64,000 bases of DNA from assembly GCA_964475415.1 (NCBI GenBank), contig CAYYWZ010000006.1, positions 1-64,000 of the forward strand, in the 5' to 3' direction. Positions 36,464 through 46,388 of the stretch are shown here, piece after piece. A program made the translations under genes and the position numbers. The notes beneath the pieces were generated by a model. It was given only the letters and a program-made list of their open reading frames with translations. It was not told the DNA's origin and did no database searches. The stretch is from CALCMJ01 sp964475415 (GTDB lineage: Bacteria > Bacteroidota > Bacteroidia > Chitinophagales > Saprospiraceae). The stretch's first letter is position 1. Every line of letters begins with the position of its first letter.

Positions 36464-38857
36464 CTAGAGTTTATAAAGCTCTAATAATTTTTCTGCCACA
36501 TCTTCAGCATTAGGCTTACAGAAATAATCTCCTACAGAACCAAATGGAGTTCTATAATCCTTAGCAGAAAGGGTAATAGGCTTAGCGTCTAAATGATAAT
36601 ATCCGCCATCTCTTTCTAAAACATTCTGCATCATATATGCTGTTCCTCCACCTGGGACATCTTCGTCTAAAAATAGTATGCGGTTTGTCTTACTGAGTGA
36701 TGCTGCAATTAAACCTTCTACATCGAATGGGATTAACGTCTGAACGTCTATAAGTTCTACACTTATACCCTTATCAGATAACATTGCTATACCTTCTTGT
36801 GCTACCCTTACACAGGAACCGTAAGTCACTAGAGTAATATCATTACCTTTTTGTAAAACTTCAGGCACACCAAGAGGAACATTAAATTCTGCTAGATTAG
36901 TAGGCAGTTCTTCTTTAAGTCTATAACCGTTAAGACATTCTATTACAATCGCCGGATCCATAGAGGCTAGTAAGGTATTGTACATTCCTGCAGCCTGAGT
37001 CATATTTCTAGGCGTACATATATAAATACCTTTCATAGAATTTACAAGCATCCCCATCGGAGAACCGGCATGCCATATTCCTTCCAGCCTATGCCCTCTT
37101 GTTCTTACAATAACAGGAGCAGCTTGCAAGCCTGCAGATCTAAACCTAAGTGTAGCTAGGTCATCTGTAAGGGGTGAAAAAGCATAGTTGATATAATCAA
37201 GATATTGTATTTCTGAGATCGGCCTTAGGCCTCTCATTGCCATTCCTATAGCTTGTCCGATTATCGTCCACTCCCTGATTCCTGTATCGAAAACTCTATC
37301 CTTCCCATATTTTTCTTGCATCCCTGCAAAACCTTGATTGACATCTCCTATATATCCTACGTCCTCTCCAAAAGCAAATAATTCGGGTATACTAGATAAT
37401 TTTGCGTCAAAAAAATTATTAAGCAATTTGTATCCTGTAACATAGGTTGCTTCTTCTGGAAATATCGCTGGGATCACTTCTTGCCTTAGAGCTGACTTTT
37501 CTGTCTCCGAGTACAGATTAGTTCCATACCATTTTTCCGCTTGTTCTTCAGTAGAATTAAGGATTGCTCTTATTCCTGAGCTAAGCTGAGATAATTCTTC
37601 TCCTGTGACTAACAGGACACGTCTAAGAATTGTTACGACTTCAGAATAAGAAGGGCTAGCTATATTGTTCAATTCTGAAATATACTTATCAACTTTTGGA
37701 TTGTCTCCTGTTTTATATTCACTCTTTTGGATTGCTTCTGCAACCTGCTGAACTAATTTTTTGTTGACAACATTGTAAGCTACCCAGGCTTCGTTTTTTG
37801 CTTGTTTAACATACTCTTTTGCTTCCTTCCTTAGTGCATCAACAGAGGATTCTGACAACAGATCTATCTCTAAGATCCACTCTATCATTTTCTCTATACA
37901 ATCATGTTCTTTTTCCCACTTAAGCCTATCAGCATCTTTATATCTCTCATGAGATCCTGAAGTAGAATGCCCTTGAGGTTGTGTCAGTTCTTTTACATGG
38001 ATAACGCAAGGCTGATGTGTTTTTCTAGATTTAGAAATCGCTCTTTCATAAGTACTGCATAGTTCAGCATAATCCCAACCTTTAGCGGTGTAGATCATAA
38101 TTCCATTGCCATGTTCGTCCTGGAGAAATCCTTCTAGACCTCTTGATATAGATCCCTTTATTGTTTGCAATTCTATAGGCACTGAAATGCCATAACCATC
38201 ATCCCATACAGAAACCGCTAAGGGTACCTGCATTACAGAGGCCGCATTCATCGTTTCCCAAAAAGCACCTTCTGAAGTACTTGCATCTCCTATAGTACAA
38301 AAAGATACCTCATTACCATTATTAGAAAATTTATTGTTTTTCTGAAGATCTGGAATTGCTCGGTATTTTGCTGATGCTAAGGCGATACCTAAGGCTCTTC
38401 CCATCTGTCCTCCTGTAGAAGAAATATCAGAAGTAACATTATAACTGTCAGTTACCTTTACAAAATTATCCTGCTCATCTATCATTTTTGTGGCAAAATG
38501 AGCATTCATTTGTCTTCCTCCAGAAAAGGGATCACCTTCTGGATCTGCATAAAGTTGTGCGAAAAAATCCTGTACTGATGACTCCCCTATGGCAAACATA
38601 AAGGTCTGATCTCTATAGTAGCCTGATCTAAAATCTCCTTTTTTGAAGTATCTTGCCATAGCTACTTGAGGCACTTCCTTACCATCACCTAGAATACCAA
38701 ACTTTGCCTTACCGGTAAGAACTTCTTTTCTACCTAGCAGACTTGTTTCTCTACTTACAAGACAAATCCATAAGTCTTGTAGTACTTCATTGACAAATTT
38801 AGCTTCTCTGGAATTTCCTCTTTTTTGATGTTTCTTTAGAATAGAATGATCTAACAT
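36464..38857 (-). CDS. Fused E1 alpha/beta 2-oxoacid dehydrogenase (branched-chain type)
   Basis: A 797-residue fusion of the E1 alpha and beta subunits of a thiamine-diphosphate-dependent 2-oxoacid dehydrogenase, probably for branched-chain 2-oxoacids. The alpha part (~1-400) shows the ThDP site GDASTSEGAFWETMNAASV and DDGYGISVP, plus GHSTSGSHERYKD. The beta part (~460-797) shows FGEDVGYIGDVNQGF, DTGIREWTIIGQAIGMAMRG, IQYLDYI and FLDEDVPGGG. Fused E1 genes are common in Bacteroidota. I chose ATG 38857 (MLDHSIL); the frame reaches back to 38938 with an unrelated start. The E2 and E3 genes are not nearby. Confidence 0.9.
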   Translation of the reverse strand: MLDHSILKKHQKRGNSREAKFVNEVLQDLWICLVSRETSLLGRKEVLTGKAKFGILGDGKEVPQVAMARYFKKGDFRSGYYRDQTFMFAIGESSVQDFFAQLYADPEGDPFSGGRQMNAHFATKMIDEQDNFVKVTDSYNVTSDISSTGGQMGRALGIALASAKYRAIPDLQKNNKFSNNGNEVSFCTIGDASTSEGAFWETMNAASVMQVPLAVSVWDDGYGISVPIELQTIKGSISRGLEGFLQDEHGNGIMIYTAKGWDYAELCSTYERAISKSRKTHQPCVIHVKELTQPQGHSTSGSHERYKDADRLKWEKEHDCIEKMIEWILEIDLLSESSVDALRKEAKEYVKQAKNEAWVAYNVVNKKLVQQVAEAIQKSEYKTGDNPKVDKYISELNNIASPSYSEVVTILRRVLLVTGEELSQLSSGIRAILNSTEEQAEKWYGTNLYSETEKSALRQEVIPAIFPEEATYVTGYKLLNNFFDAKLSSIPELFAFGEDVGYIGDVNQGFAGMQEKYGKDRVFDTGIREWTIIGQAIGMAMRGLRPISEIQYLDYINYAFSPLTDDLATLRFRSAGLQAAPVIVRTRGHRLEGIWHAGSPMGMLVNSMKGIYICTPRNMTQAAGMYNTLLASMDPAIVIECLNGYRLKEELPTNLAEFNVPLGVPEVLQKGNDITLVTYGSCVRVAQEGIAMLSDKGISVELIDVQTLIPFDVEGLIAASLSKTNRILFLDEDVPGGGTAYMMQNVLERDGGYYHLDAKPITLSAKDYRTPFGSVGDYFCKPNAEDVAEKLLELYKL

Positions 38858-39108
38858 ACTCAGGTACAGATGGTTGGGTTTTTCAGGTGGAAATATATCC
38901 CATAAACAGTATGTAAAAATACAAAAAACAGAGGCCACTTAATAACAATATCTAATAGGAATCAACATTAACAACTTATTAAACTTTAACATATGGCAAA
39001 AAAGGAAAATAAATATTAACTTTGGAGTGTCTTAAAGCAAGACATGGATTTGGTAATATATTATGTCAAAGTATTACTAGTGATCTACTCATTGAAGATT
39101 TAAAAAAT

Positions 39109-39588
39109 ATGAACATTATGAAACAAATACTATTCGTCTTAATTCTAAGTATGTCATTTGCAGTGTCAGTAGATGCTCAATTCAAAGACGTAGAGAAAAT
39201 AGAGACAGTAAAAAAAGAAGGAGGACCTATTATGACAATGGATGCTCTAGAAATAGATTATGGAACAATACAACAAAACTCAGAACCACTAAGAAAATTG
39301 AGTTTCACAAATACTGGTGACGAGCCTTTAGTAATCAAAAATGCAAGAGGAAGTTGTGGATGTACTGTACCTACGTGGAGCAAGGAGCCTATTCTTCCAG
39401 GTGAAACTTCTGAGTTAGAAGTTAGATATGCTACAAATAGATTAGGACCATTCTCAAAGAAAGTTACGCTTACAACTAACGAAGGTGGAGAACCTATAGT
39501 TATTAAGGTTCACGGAAAAGTGCTAAAGCCAGAAGAGGAAGAGAGTGTACCAGCTGCAGCGCCATCGCTGATCAAGTCTGGAAAATAA
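39109..39588 (+). CDS. DUF1573 secreted protein
   Basis: 159 residues with a Sec signal peptide (cut after VDAQ). One DUF1573 (ASPM/SPD2/Hydin-like) immunoglobulin-type domain: the features are D-Y-G-T-I-x-Q, FTNTGDEPLVIKNARGSCGCT, PILPGETSELEVRY and NEGGEPIVIKVHGKVL. Such periplasmic proteins are frequent in Bacteroidota and their role is unknown. Starts at ATG 39109 or 39118 (MKQILF); the longer frame from a TTG at 39022 lacks signal features. A terminator follows. Confidence 0.9.
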   Translation: MNIMKQILFVLILSMSFAVSVDAQFKDVEKIETVKKEGGPIMTMDALEIDYGTIQQNSEPLRKLSFTNTGDEPLVIKNARGSCGCTVPTWSKEPILPGETSELEVRYATNRLGPFSKKVTLTTNEGGEPIVIKVHGKVLKPEEEESVPAAAPSLIKSGK

Positions 39589-39614
39589 GAAAGAATAATT
39601 CTTGAAAAATATTA

Positions 39615-39647
39615 AAAGAGTCTAATTATTTAGGCTCTTTTTTTTTT
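39615..39647 (+). terminator. Intrinsic terminator after the DUF1573 gene
   Basis: AAAGAG-T-CTAA pairs with TTAG-G-CTCTTT around TTAT (39615-39640), followed by seven more T. Confidence 0.8.
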
Positions 39648-39710
39648 GCTTAAAAAGCAACTATTTGGTATTAATTCTGTTAGCAACGTATATAAGAAAA
39701 AGCCAATAAA

Positions 39711-40475
39711 ATGATTCTACTTTTATCCCCTGCCAAGACACTAGATCTTACTGAAAAATCTTACCCGCTAGATCCAAGCCAAGCGAGCTTTAGATCTAAC
39801 GCGCAAGAACTTATCGCCGAACTAAGGAAATATGATAAAAGTAGTCTTAGGAAATTAATGTCCATAAGTGATGCTCTTGCAGAAACTAACATAGAACGAT
39901 ATCATAATTTCAAAAAAATACATAATCAGAAAAATAGTAAAGCCGCTATCTATACTTTCAACGGTGATGTATACAGAGGCCTCAATGCTGAAAGTTTCAA
40001 CAAAAAAGATCTCGCATTTGCTCAAGACCACTTAAGAATCTTATCTGGACTATATGGTTATATAAAACCTATGGATCTTATACAACCCTACAGATTGGAA
40101 ATGGGAAGTAAACTGAAGAATAATAAAGGGAAAAACTTATACGAGTTCTGGGATAATCTCATAACTAAAGCCATCAACAAAGATCTACAATCCACCAAGA
40201 GCGATATCATTCTCAATCTAGCCTCTAACGAATATTTTTCTGCCGTCAAAAAAGATGGCTTAAAAGGAAAAATAGTTAACATACATTTCAGAGAATACAA
40301 AAAAGACGAACTTAAGTTTGTTTCCTTTACAGCTAAGGTTGCACGAGGTATGATGTCCCACTACGTTATAAAAAACAAACTAAAAAAGGTGGAAGATCTT
40401 AAGGGATTCGATTATGAAGACTACAATTTTGAGGAAAAGCTTAGTTCTGAAAACGAGTTATTTTTTGTTCGTTAG
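39711..40475 (+). CDS. yaaA: Peroxide stress protein YaaA (UPF0246/DUF328)
   Basis: 254 residues, full length for the YaaA family, which limits free iron during H2O2 stress in E. coli and has a DNA-binding fold. Family blocks seen: MILLLSPAKTLD at the start, AIYTFNGDVYRGL, LRILSGLYGYIKPMDLI.QPYRLEMG, NLASNEYFSAV and the C-terminal KVARGMMSHYVIKN. Alone on the plus strand between a terminator and a penicillin-acylase gene. Confidence 0.95.
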   Translation: MILLLSPAKTLDLTEKSYPLDPSQASFRSNAQELIAELRKYDKSSLRKLMSISDALAETNIERYHNFKKIHNQKNSKAAIYTFNGDVYRGLNAESFNKKDLAFAQDHLRILSGLYGYIKPMDLIQPYRLEMGSKLKNNKGKNLYEFWDNLITKAINKDLQSTKSDIILNLASNEYFSAVKKDGLKGKIVNIHFREYKKDELKFVSFTAKVARGMMSHYVIKNKLKKVEDLKGFDYEDYNFEEKLSSENELFFVR

Positions 40476-40530
40476 GATATTCCTTCATACTAAGTTTTCT
40501 GCAGCTAATAAAATTTTGCTACTTTAGGAA

Positions 40531-42930
40531 ATGCGGTATTTCTACATATTAGTCTTGAGTATTTTTACGCTATTTCTAGCTCTAGCATTTAATGGCTCTC
40601 TATCTTTTTCTAAACTACTGCCAGTGGGGAAAATCTTAGACCCTTACCATGGAATATGGCAAAACACTAAGGGATTACCAACAAAGTTAAACTTAAGTAC
40701 AGAAAATATTTCTAACGCAATACATGTAGTTCTAGATGATCGTGAAGTTCCACACATTTTTGCAGAAAACCTATGTGATGCACTTTATGCCCAAGGCTAT
40801 CTCGCGGCAAGCAATAGATTATTTCAGATGGATCTTACCGCTAGATCTTCTGGAGGTAGACTTTCTGAATTATTCGGCAAAAGAACCATTGACAGAGATA
40901 TAGAAATTAGAAAAAAAGGCTATCTATCAAGTGCAAAGATGCAGGTCGAAAAATGGAAAAGTTCTCCCGACTCAAAATATATAAACGCATACATAAATGG
41001 AGTAAATAAATACATATCTCAGCTTGCTTATAAAGATCTACCAGTAGAATATAAACTGACAAATACCAAGCCTGAAGCTTGGACTCTGCTGAACTCCCAA
41101 CTGATACAAAAATCTATGGCTCGAACACTTGCTGGCCGAACTGAAGATATACCTAATAGTAATCTAAGAAGTGCCTTAGGTGACGATCTATACAACGAAC
41201 TCTACAGTGGTATAAACCCTAAAGACATTCCTATTATTCCAGCAGAAAAAGAGTACAGTTTTACACCTGTTTACGATGATTACGATTCTACTATGAATAT
41301 TATAAAGACTTTCCCTCACAAAACTTACGAACAGCCAGCAAAAGGACTGGGAAGTAATAACTGGGCTGTGACAGGAAATAAATCTGTAACTGGAAATCCC
41401 ATATTGTGTAATGATCCTCACCTACAACTTACGTTACCTTCTATATGGTATGAAATACAAATCCATACGCCTAAATTTAATGCTTATGGTGTGTCTATAC
41501 CAGGAGTTCCAGGAATAGTGATAGGATTCAATGAAGATATGGCATGGGGAGAAACTAATGTAGGTCAAGATATAACAGACTGGTACAATATAAAGTATGT
41601 CAGTAATGAAAAAACTCATTACTATCTGGATGGAGAAAAGAGAAAGGTAGAAGTCAAAAAAGAAATAATAAAAGTCAGAAATGGAAAGAATATAGAACTA
41701 GATATTCCATATACAGACTGGGGGCCTATAATTTTTGAGTCTAATGATGCACAACACGACTTGGCAATGTCATGGTTAGGCAACTCAGATTTCGAATCCA
41801 CAGATTTTATGGTATTTGTAAATGCTATGCGCACAAAATCGTATGAAGAATACTTGGAAATAAGCAAAGATTTTATGGTGCCAGCTCAAAACTTTTTGGC
41901 AGCAGATAGGCAGGGAAATATAGGCATAAGAATCAATGGTATATTCGCTGCTAAGCAATTCGGAGATGGTGTGTTTGTGAAAGATGGTTCCAACTCAAGA
42001 GCTGGATTTGATACCTTCATTCCTAGAGAACAAAATCCACAAATACTGAATCCCTCGAGTGAGCATATCTCCTCTGCTAACCAAAGATCAGCTGCGGAAA
42101 ATTATCCCTATTTCTACAATGGAGGTTTCGAAAATTATCGAGGGCGAATTATCCACAACTACCTAGAAAACAACACAAAGATGGATGTAGAAAAGATGAA
42201 AAACTTCCAGCTTAATGTTACTAGTCTTAAAGGTAAAGAACTGCTTCCTATCTTACTTAAGAATGTTAGACAGTCTAAACTATCTGAAAAGGAAGGCGTA
42301 ATTTTAAAAAAACTACAATCATGGGATTACAAATATTCAGCTGATTCAGAGGCTGCAACTTACTTCCATGTATGGAATAGAAAAGTTATGCGTGGCATCT
42401 TTGATGAAATTCTAGATCTAAGAGAAGAAATGTCAGTAGTATTCCCTCCCACATGGAAAACAAATAATCTGATTATAGAGAATCCAACGCATACCATTTT
42501 TGATAATAAGCAAACAGATAACATAGAGCATGCATCAGATATCATTACACAAGCACTAGTAGAAACTGCTGAGGATTTAGAAGGAAAAGAAAATATAGCT
42601 TGGGGTTCTTATAGAGCTTTCAAGATTCCACATATATCTAGAATTCCTTCCTTTAGCAGTAAGGAGGTTATAACGGGCGGAAATGGTGATGTACTGAATG
42701 CTATAACTGGAAGAACTGGACCATCATGGCGAATGATCGTAGCTACTGGAGAAGAAATAGAAGCTTATGGCATCTATCCAGGCGGGCAGTCTGGAAATCC
42801 TGCTAGTAAGAATTATAAAAATAGTGTCCAAGACTGGGCAAATGGACAGTATTACAAGTTGTCCTTATACGATAATCCAGAGCTAGTAGAGAACAATAGC
42901 AGTACGATAAGGATACAACCGAAGAATTAA
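40531..42930 (+). CDS. Penicillin acylase family protein
   Basis: 799-residue Ntn-hydrolase precursor. An N-terminal membrane helix or signal (residues 3-20), an alpha-chain region (VPHIFAENLCDALYAQGYLAASNRLFQMDL), and a beta chain starting at the catalytic Ser of LGSNNWAVTGNKSVTG near residue 273; autoprocessing before that Ser is expected. Further family blocks: CNDPHLQLTLPSIWYE, GVPGIVIGFNEDMAWGETN. Substrate is unknown (amide bonds of acyl compounds, e.g. acyl-homoserine lactones or beta-lactams). It overlaps the next gene by one base (TAATG). Confidence 0.93.
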   Translation: MRYFYILVLSIFTLFLALAFNGSLSFSKLLPVGKILDPYHGIWQNTKGLPTKLNLSTENISNAIHVVLDDREVPHIFAENLCDALYAQGYLAASNRLFQMDLTARSSGGRLSELFGKRTIDRDIEIRKKGYLSSAKMQVEKWKSSPDSKYINAYINGVNKYISQLAYKDLPVEYKLTNTKPEAWTLLNSQLIQKSMARTLAGRTEDIPNSNLRSALGDDLYNELYSGINPKDIPIIPAEKEYSFTPVYDDYDSTMNIIKTFPHKTYEQPAKGLGSNNWAVTGNKSVTGNPILCNDPHLQLTLPSIWYEIQIHTPKFNAYGVSIPGVPGIVIGFNEDMAWGETNVGQDITDWYNIKYVSNEKTHYYLDGEKRKVEVKKEIIKVRNGKNIELDIPYTDWGPIIFESNDAQHDLAMSWLGNSDFESTDFMVFVNAMRTKSYEEYLEISKDFMVPAQNFLAADRQGNIGIRINGIFAAKQFGDGVFVKDGSNSRAGFDTFIPREQNPQILNPSSEHISSANQRSAAENYPYFYNGGFENYRGRIIHNYLENNTKMDVEKMKNFQLNVTSLKGKELLPILLKNVRQSKLSEKEGVILKKLQSWDYKYSADSEAATYFHVWNRKVMRGIFDEILDLREEMSVVFPPTWKTNNLIIENPTHTIFDNKQTDNIEHASDIITQALVETAEDLEGKENIAWGSYRAFKIPHISRIPSFSSKEVITGGNGDVLNAITGRTGPSWRMIVATGEEIEAYGIYPGGQSGNPASKNYKNSVQDWANGQYYKLSLYDNPELVENNSSTIRIQPKN

Positions 42931-43286
42931 TGAAAAATATTATAACCTACATATTAGTCATAATAGTCTTAGCAGCAGTGACACAGCTTATTCTGCCTTG
43001 GTGGATTATAATCATTATTGCATTAATCGTAAGTTTTATATTCAATTTGAGTAAGGCCAAAAGTTTTGGTGGTGCATTCATAGCGTTATTCGTTTTATGG
43101 TGCTTAGGCGCTGCCTATCTAGATGTCAATAACCAGTCTGATATGGGATCATTAGTTATGGGACTCGTAGGAACAGAGCTTCCTAATTTTGCTGCTTACA
43201 TACTCACAGGTTTAGTAGGAGGAGTTATGGCAGGACTAGGTGGTCTTATAGGCAGTATGGTTAGATCATCTAAAAATCAAGCTTAA
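42930..43286 (+). CDS. Small polytopic membrane protein
   Basis: 118 residues with about four hydrophobic segments (2-20, 21-38, 46-62, 85-107); the last is Gly-rich (LTGLVGGVMAGLGGLIG). No family recognised. Its start overlaps the stop of the penicillin-acylase gene (TAATG), so the two are coupled and may cooperate, e.g. membrane placement of the hydrolase; this is inference from spacing. Confidence 0.7.
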   Translation: MKNIITYILVIIVLAAVTQLILPWWIIIIIALIVSFIFNLSKAKSFGGAFIALFVLWCLGAAYLDVNNQSDMGSLVMGLVGTELPNFAAYILTGLVGGVMAGLGGLIGSMVRSSKNQA

Positions 43287-43754
43287 AAAGTTTAACATAT
43301 CTAAGATAGCAAATACGGCAAGCTAGACTTCTCTCAACCATTATGATGGAGCTCGTAATATTGCTGTTATAAATAGCTTATAAAAACAGGCTAAGCTTTT
43401 CTAAATAAATAGAAATTCATTAATATAAAAGAAGATCGAAATAAACATATTACGATTATTTTTAATACATACATATATGAATTTCAATTATTTAAAAAAT
43501 AAAAATATGAAAATACATATTATAAATTTTTGTAATATGAAAAAGGATATTACATTTGTAGTGCAATGGAAGTATTGCTTTAAATAATTAGTTTTCTTGA
43601 GATCCTTATAGGAACTATGCTCAGTAGAGGTCATCTTAAAAACCGATAAAAAGATAATCTACATTTTTCATTCTCACGTGTGGAATGTTTATTGCTGCTG
43701 CATAGTTTCTTTTTTTATCTTGTGTTGAATCTAAACACAAAAGATTATTAGCAG
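43287..43754. other. Intergenic, AT-rich, no gene seen
   Basis: 468 bases with no convincing coding frame or RNA. It contains CATTCTCACGTGTGGAATG (~43670-43688), a 5-bp stem around CACGTG, shortly before the lipoprotein metalloprotease, and a very AT-rich middle. A promoter for the next gene must be here; none is clear. Confidence 0.35.
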
Positions 43755-44813
43755 ATGCTTATAGACAAGATTATAAAATATGCTATACCGAGCTGTATAG
43801 TAGTCCTTCTATTACTAGAATCCTGCAATCCACGTGCTAGTAAAAACATACCACAGAAAAACACTTCTACACGTACCCATATTAATTTTCCATCTTATAT
43901 TCGTTCTCAATCTCTGATTACTACTGACAACAAAGAACATTTCTTCTCTAGGTTAGCTAATCTAGATATGAGTATACAGCTTAAAGATAATAATGGAAAC
44001 AGTCCTAAGAATAAAACGCTGAAGGCCTATAAAAACTTATTGCGATCAGAAGTTCTCCCTCCCACTGATATAGAGAAAGAGAAAGTAAAAACAAGCTTTG
44101 ACACAATTGCTAATTACCTAGACAAACTGAATATCAGCACCAACATAGACACCATTCATATTATAAAAATAAGTGGTGCAGCCTACGGATCTGAAGCCTT
44201 TTATACAAGAGAGAATTGTATCATGATACCTGAAGCACAATTCGGAATGAGCAGCAAGGGTTTTACGGATGTAATGCTGCATGAGTTATTCCATATCGTA
44301 TCGCGATATGATGAGGAAATAAAAGATAAGGCATATGACTTGATAGGTTTCCATAAGATTAATGCTTACCAAGTGCGAAATATAAATCTCCAGAAACAAA
44401 TATTGCTTAATCCCGACGGGCTAAGTAATAATTACGCTATAAGCTTAACTGATCCTGCTGGTAAAACCTTAGAAGCGGTTCCTGTTATCTATTCTAAACA
44501 AACACGCTATCAGCAATTTGTACCTGACTTTTTCAACTACATACAGTTTGATTTATTTGCTATCGAAGATAGTAAGAGTACAAGCCCCTATATAAAGGAA
44601 AAACCTATACAAATAACATCTATAGATAAGTCGTATTATAGTGACTTCTTTAGACAGATTTCAGATAATACACAATATATAATTCACCCTGATGAAATCA
44701 TGGCTGATAACTTCATGCTCATGATAAATGCTTACATTAACAATAATTTTGAAGACTTTTCTACTGAAGGAAGGGCAATATTAGATAAATTGCATAAAAT
44801 TTTTACATCTTAA
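43755..44813 (+). CDS. Lipoprotein zinc metalloprotease-like protein
   Basis: 352 residues. Lipoprotein signal with LLLESC (Cys ~24). The catalytic helix MLHELFHIVSRYD (HExxH near residue 176) and, 130 residues later, HPDEIMADNF, whose Glu (~314) fits the third zinc ligand of gluzincins. The rest is alpha/beta and unrecognised. Likely an extracytoplasmic, membrane-tethered peptidase of unknown substrate. The next gene follows after 6 bases, so it may be co-transcribed with the ion channel. Confidence 0.82.
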   Translation: MLIDKIIKYAIPSCIVVLLLLESCNPRASKNIPQKNTSTRTHINFPSYIRSQSLITTDNKEHFFSRLANLDMSIQLKDNNGNSPKNKTLKAYKNLLRSEVLPPTDIEKEKVKTSFDTIANYLDKLNISTNIDTIHIIKISGAAYGSEAFYTRENCIMIPEAQFGMSSKGFTDVMLHELFHIVSRYDEEIKDKAYDLIGFHKINAYQVRNINLQKQILLNPDGLSNNYAISLTDPAGKTLEAVPVIYSKQTRYQQFVPDFFNYIQFDLFAIEDSKSTSPYIKEKPIQITSIDKSYYSDFFRQISDNTQYIIHPDEIMADNFMLMINAYINNNFEDFSTEGRAILDKLHKIFTS

Positions 44814-44819
44814 GGAATC

Positions 44820-45659
44820 ATGATATCCGATAAACCAGAGAATTTTAGTGATTTTAGAGAGTGGTTACACGAGGTAATTTTCGAAGCTGATACTAAGGCT
44901 GGAAAAATATTTGATGAAGTACTTCTCGTTCTTATCCTCCTTAGCGTGTTCACTGTTATCATGGAAACAGTTGATGATTTTGACAAAAAATATCACCTTC
45001 TTTTTTTTATACTAGAATGGATATTCACTATCATCTTCACAATAGAGTATGCTCTAAGGCTATATTGTGTATACAAGCCTATCAAATATGCTAGAAGCTT
45101 CTATGGTATAGTAGATCTTGTATCTATTGTACCGACCTATCTGAGTTTACTAATTGTAGGAACACAATACTTCGCTGTAATTAGAGCTATAAGATTATTA
45201 AGGGTTTTCAGAATATTCAAGCTAGGAAGTTTTGTTAAGCAAAGTCACGTACTTGGTACGGCCTTAAGAAAAAGTAGAGACAAAATATTAGTTTTCCTTT
45301 TTGCAGTGGCTATTCTTGTAACCATTTTTGGAGCGATTATGTACCTTATAGAAGGTGGACAAAACGAACAGTTTGACAGTATACCTAGAAGTATTTATTG
45401 GGCCATTGTTACCCTGACCACTGTAGGATACGGAGATATACATCCCAATACTGCTATGGGACAGTTTATTGCCGCTCTTGTAATGATCTTAGGTTATGCT
45501 GTAATAGCTGTACCTACGGGTATCGTTACATCAGATATTATCAACACTAGTGCAAATGAAACCAAAGTAAGTACACAAGCTTGCAGATATTGCTCAAAAG
45601 AAGGTCACGCTTCGGACGCAGCTTATTGTAAATACTGTGGAGAACAGTTAAACCTGTAA
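44820..45659 (+). CDS. Voltage-gated potassium channel-like protein with C-terminal zinc ribbon
   Basis: 279 residues. Six membrane helices: S1-S3 (~35-110), an Arg-rich S4 (AIRLLRVFRIFKLG, ~120-135), S5, the pore loop TTVGYGDIHP near residue 200, S6. This is the Kv/ion_trans_2 architecture with a K+ filter. After S6 a short linker leads to CRYC...CKYCGE (~253-275), a zinc-ribbon module with CxxC...CxxC that is unusual for a bacterial channel; it may sense metal or redox state or bind a partner. It follows the lipoprotease by 6 bases. Confidence 0.9.
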   Translation: MISDKPENFSDFREWLHEVIFEADTKAGKIFDEVLLVLILLSVFTVIMETVDDFDKKYHLLFFILEWIFTIIFTIEYALRLYCVYKPIKYARSFYGIVDLVSIVPTYLSLLIVGTQYFAVIRAIRLLRVFRIFKLGSFVKQSHVLGTALRKSRDKILVFLFAVAILVTIFGAIMYLIEGGQNEQFDSIPRSIYWAIVTLTTVGYGDIHPNTAMGQFIAALVMILGYAVIAVPTGIVTSDIINTSANETKVSTQACRYCSKEGHASDAAYCKYCGEQLNL

Positions 45660-45686
45660 GGAGACTTCAGCTTATTATTATCAGTC

Positions 45687-46382
45687 TTATATTTCTTCTT
45701 TTAATAGATTGTAGGTTTCTTTTAGATCTGTAATTTCATAAGTAGGCTTCAAATTCAGATGATTAGGATTCTTATGAGGGTTAAACCAACAGGTATCTAT
45801 GTTGTATATTATGCCACCCTGTATATCAGACTGTAATGAATCGCCAATCATCAATACATCTGATTTGTCTGGATTCCCTGACTTAGCAAAACATTGTTCA
45901 AAAAATCCTTTGTGAGGCTTAGCAACTTTTATTTCTTCTGATACAATGATAGCTTCAAAATATTTTTCCAATCCTCCATTACTGAGTCTTGGATATTGTA
46001 CCTGTGTCAATCCATTTGTCGCTGCTACCAGGGTATAATCTTGAGCAAGATCCTCTATAAGAGTAATCGCATGATCCACATAAGCTGGAAATTCTACTAA
46101 ATATTCTAGGTATCTCTGATTAGCAACATATCCATCTCCTTCAAACTTGATATAATCAAAAAACAGCTGGAATCGCTTTCTCTTGAGTTCTTTCTGATCT
46201 ATCAATCTTTTTTCTAGTTCGGACCAAACTTCAGCATTTATTTTTTTATAAACTTCGTAATGATCAGATTCTTCTTCTATGTCATAACTTTTAAGCAAAG
46301 CCGAAAATGCCAATTTACTACTAGCATTAAAATCAAATATAGTATTATCAAGGTCGAAAAATAAATGTGTATATTTTGACAT
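45687..46382 (-). CDS. YjjG-like HAD hydrolase (noncanonical pyrimidine nucleotidase)
   Basis: 231-residue HAD-superfamily phosphatase of the YjjG group: motif I FDLDNTIFDFNAS at the start, motif II VAATNGLTQVQ, motif III with Lys in EEIKVAKPHKG, motif IV MIGDSLQSDIQGG. YjjG removes phosphate from noncanonical pyrimidine nucleotides. Ends tail to tail with the channel gene; a DoxX gene lies 6 bases upstream of its start. Confidence 0.9.
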   Translation of the reverse strand: MSKYTHLFFDLDNTIFDFNASSKLAFSALLKSYDIEEESDHYEVYKKINAEVWSELEKRLIDQKELKRKRFQLFFDYIKFEGDGYVANQRYLEYLVEFPAYVDHAITLIEDLAQDYTLVAATNGLTQVQYPRLSNGGLEKYFEAIIVSEEIKVAKPHKGFFEQCFAKSGNPDKSDVLMIGDSLQSDIQGGIIYNIDTCWFNPHKNPNHLNLKPTYEITDLKETYNLLKEEI

Positions 46383-46388
46383 TTTTGT

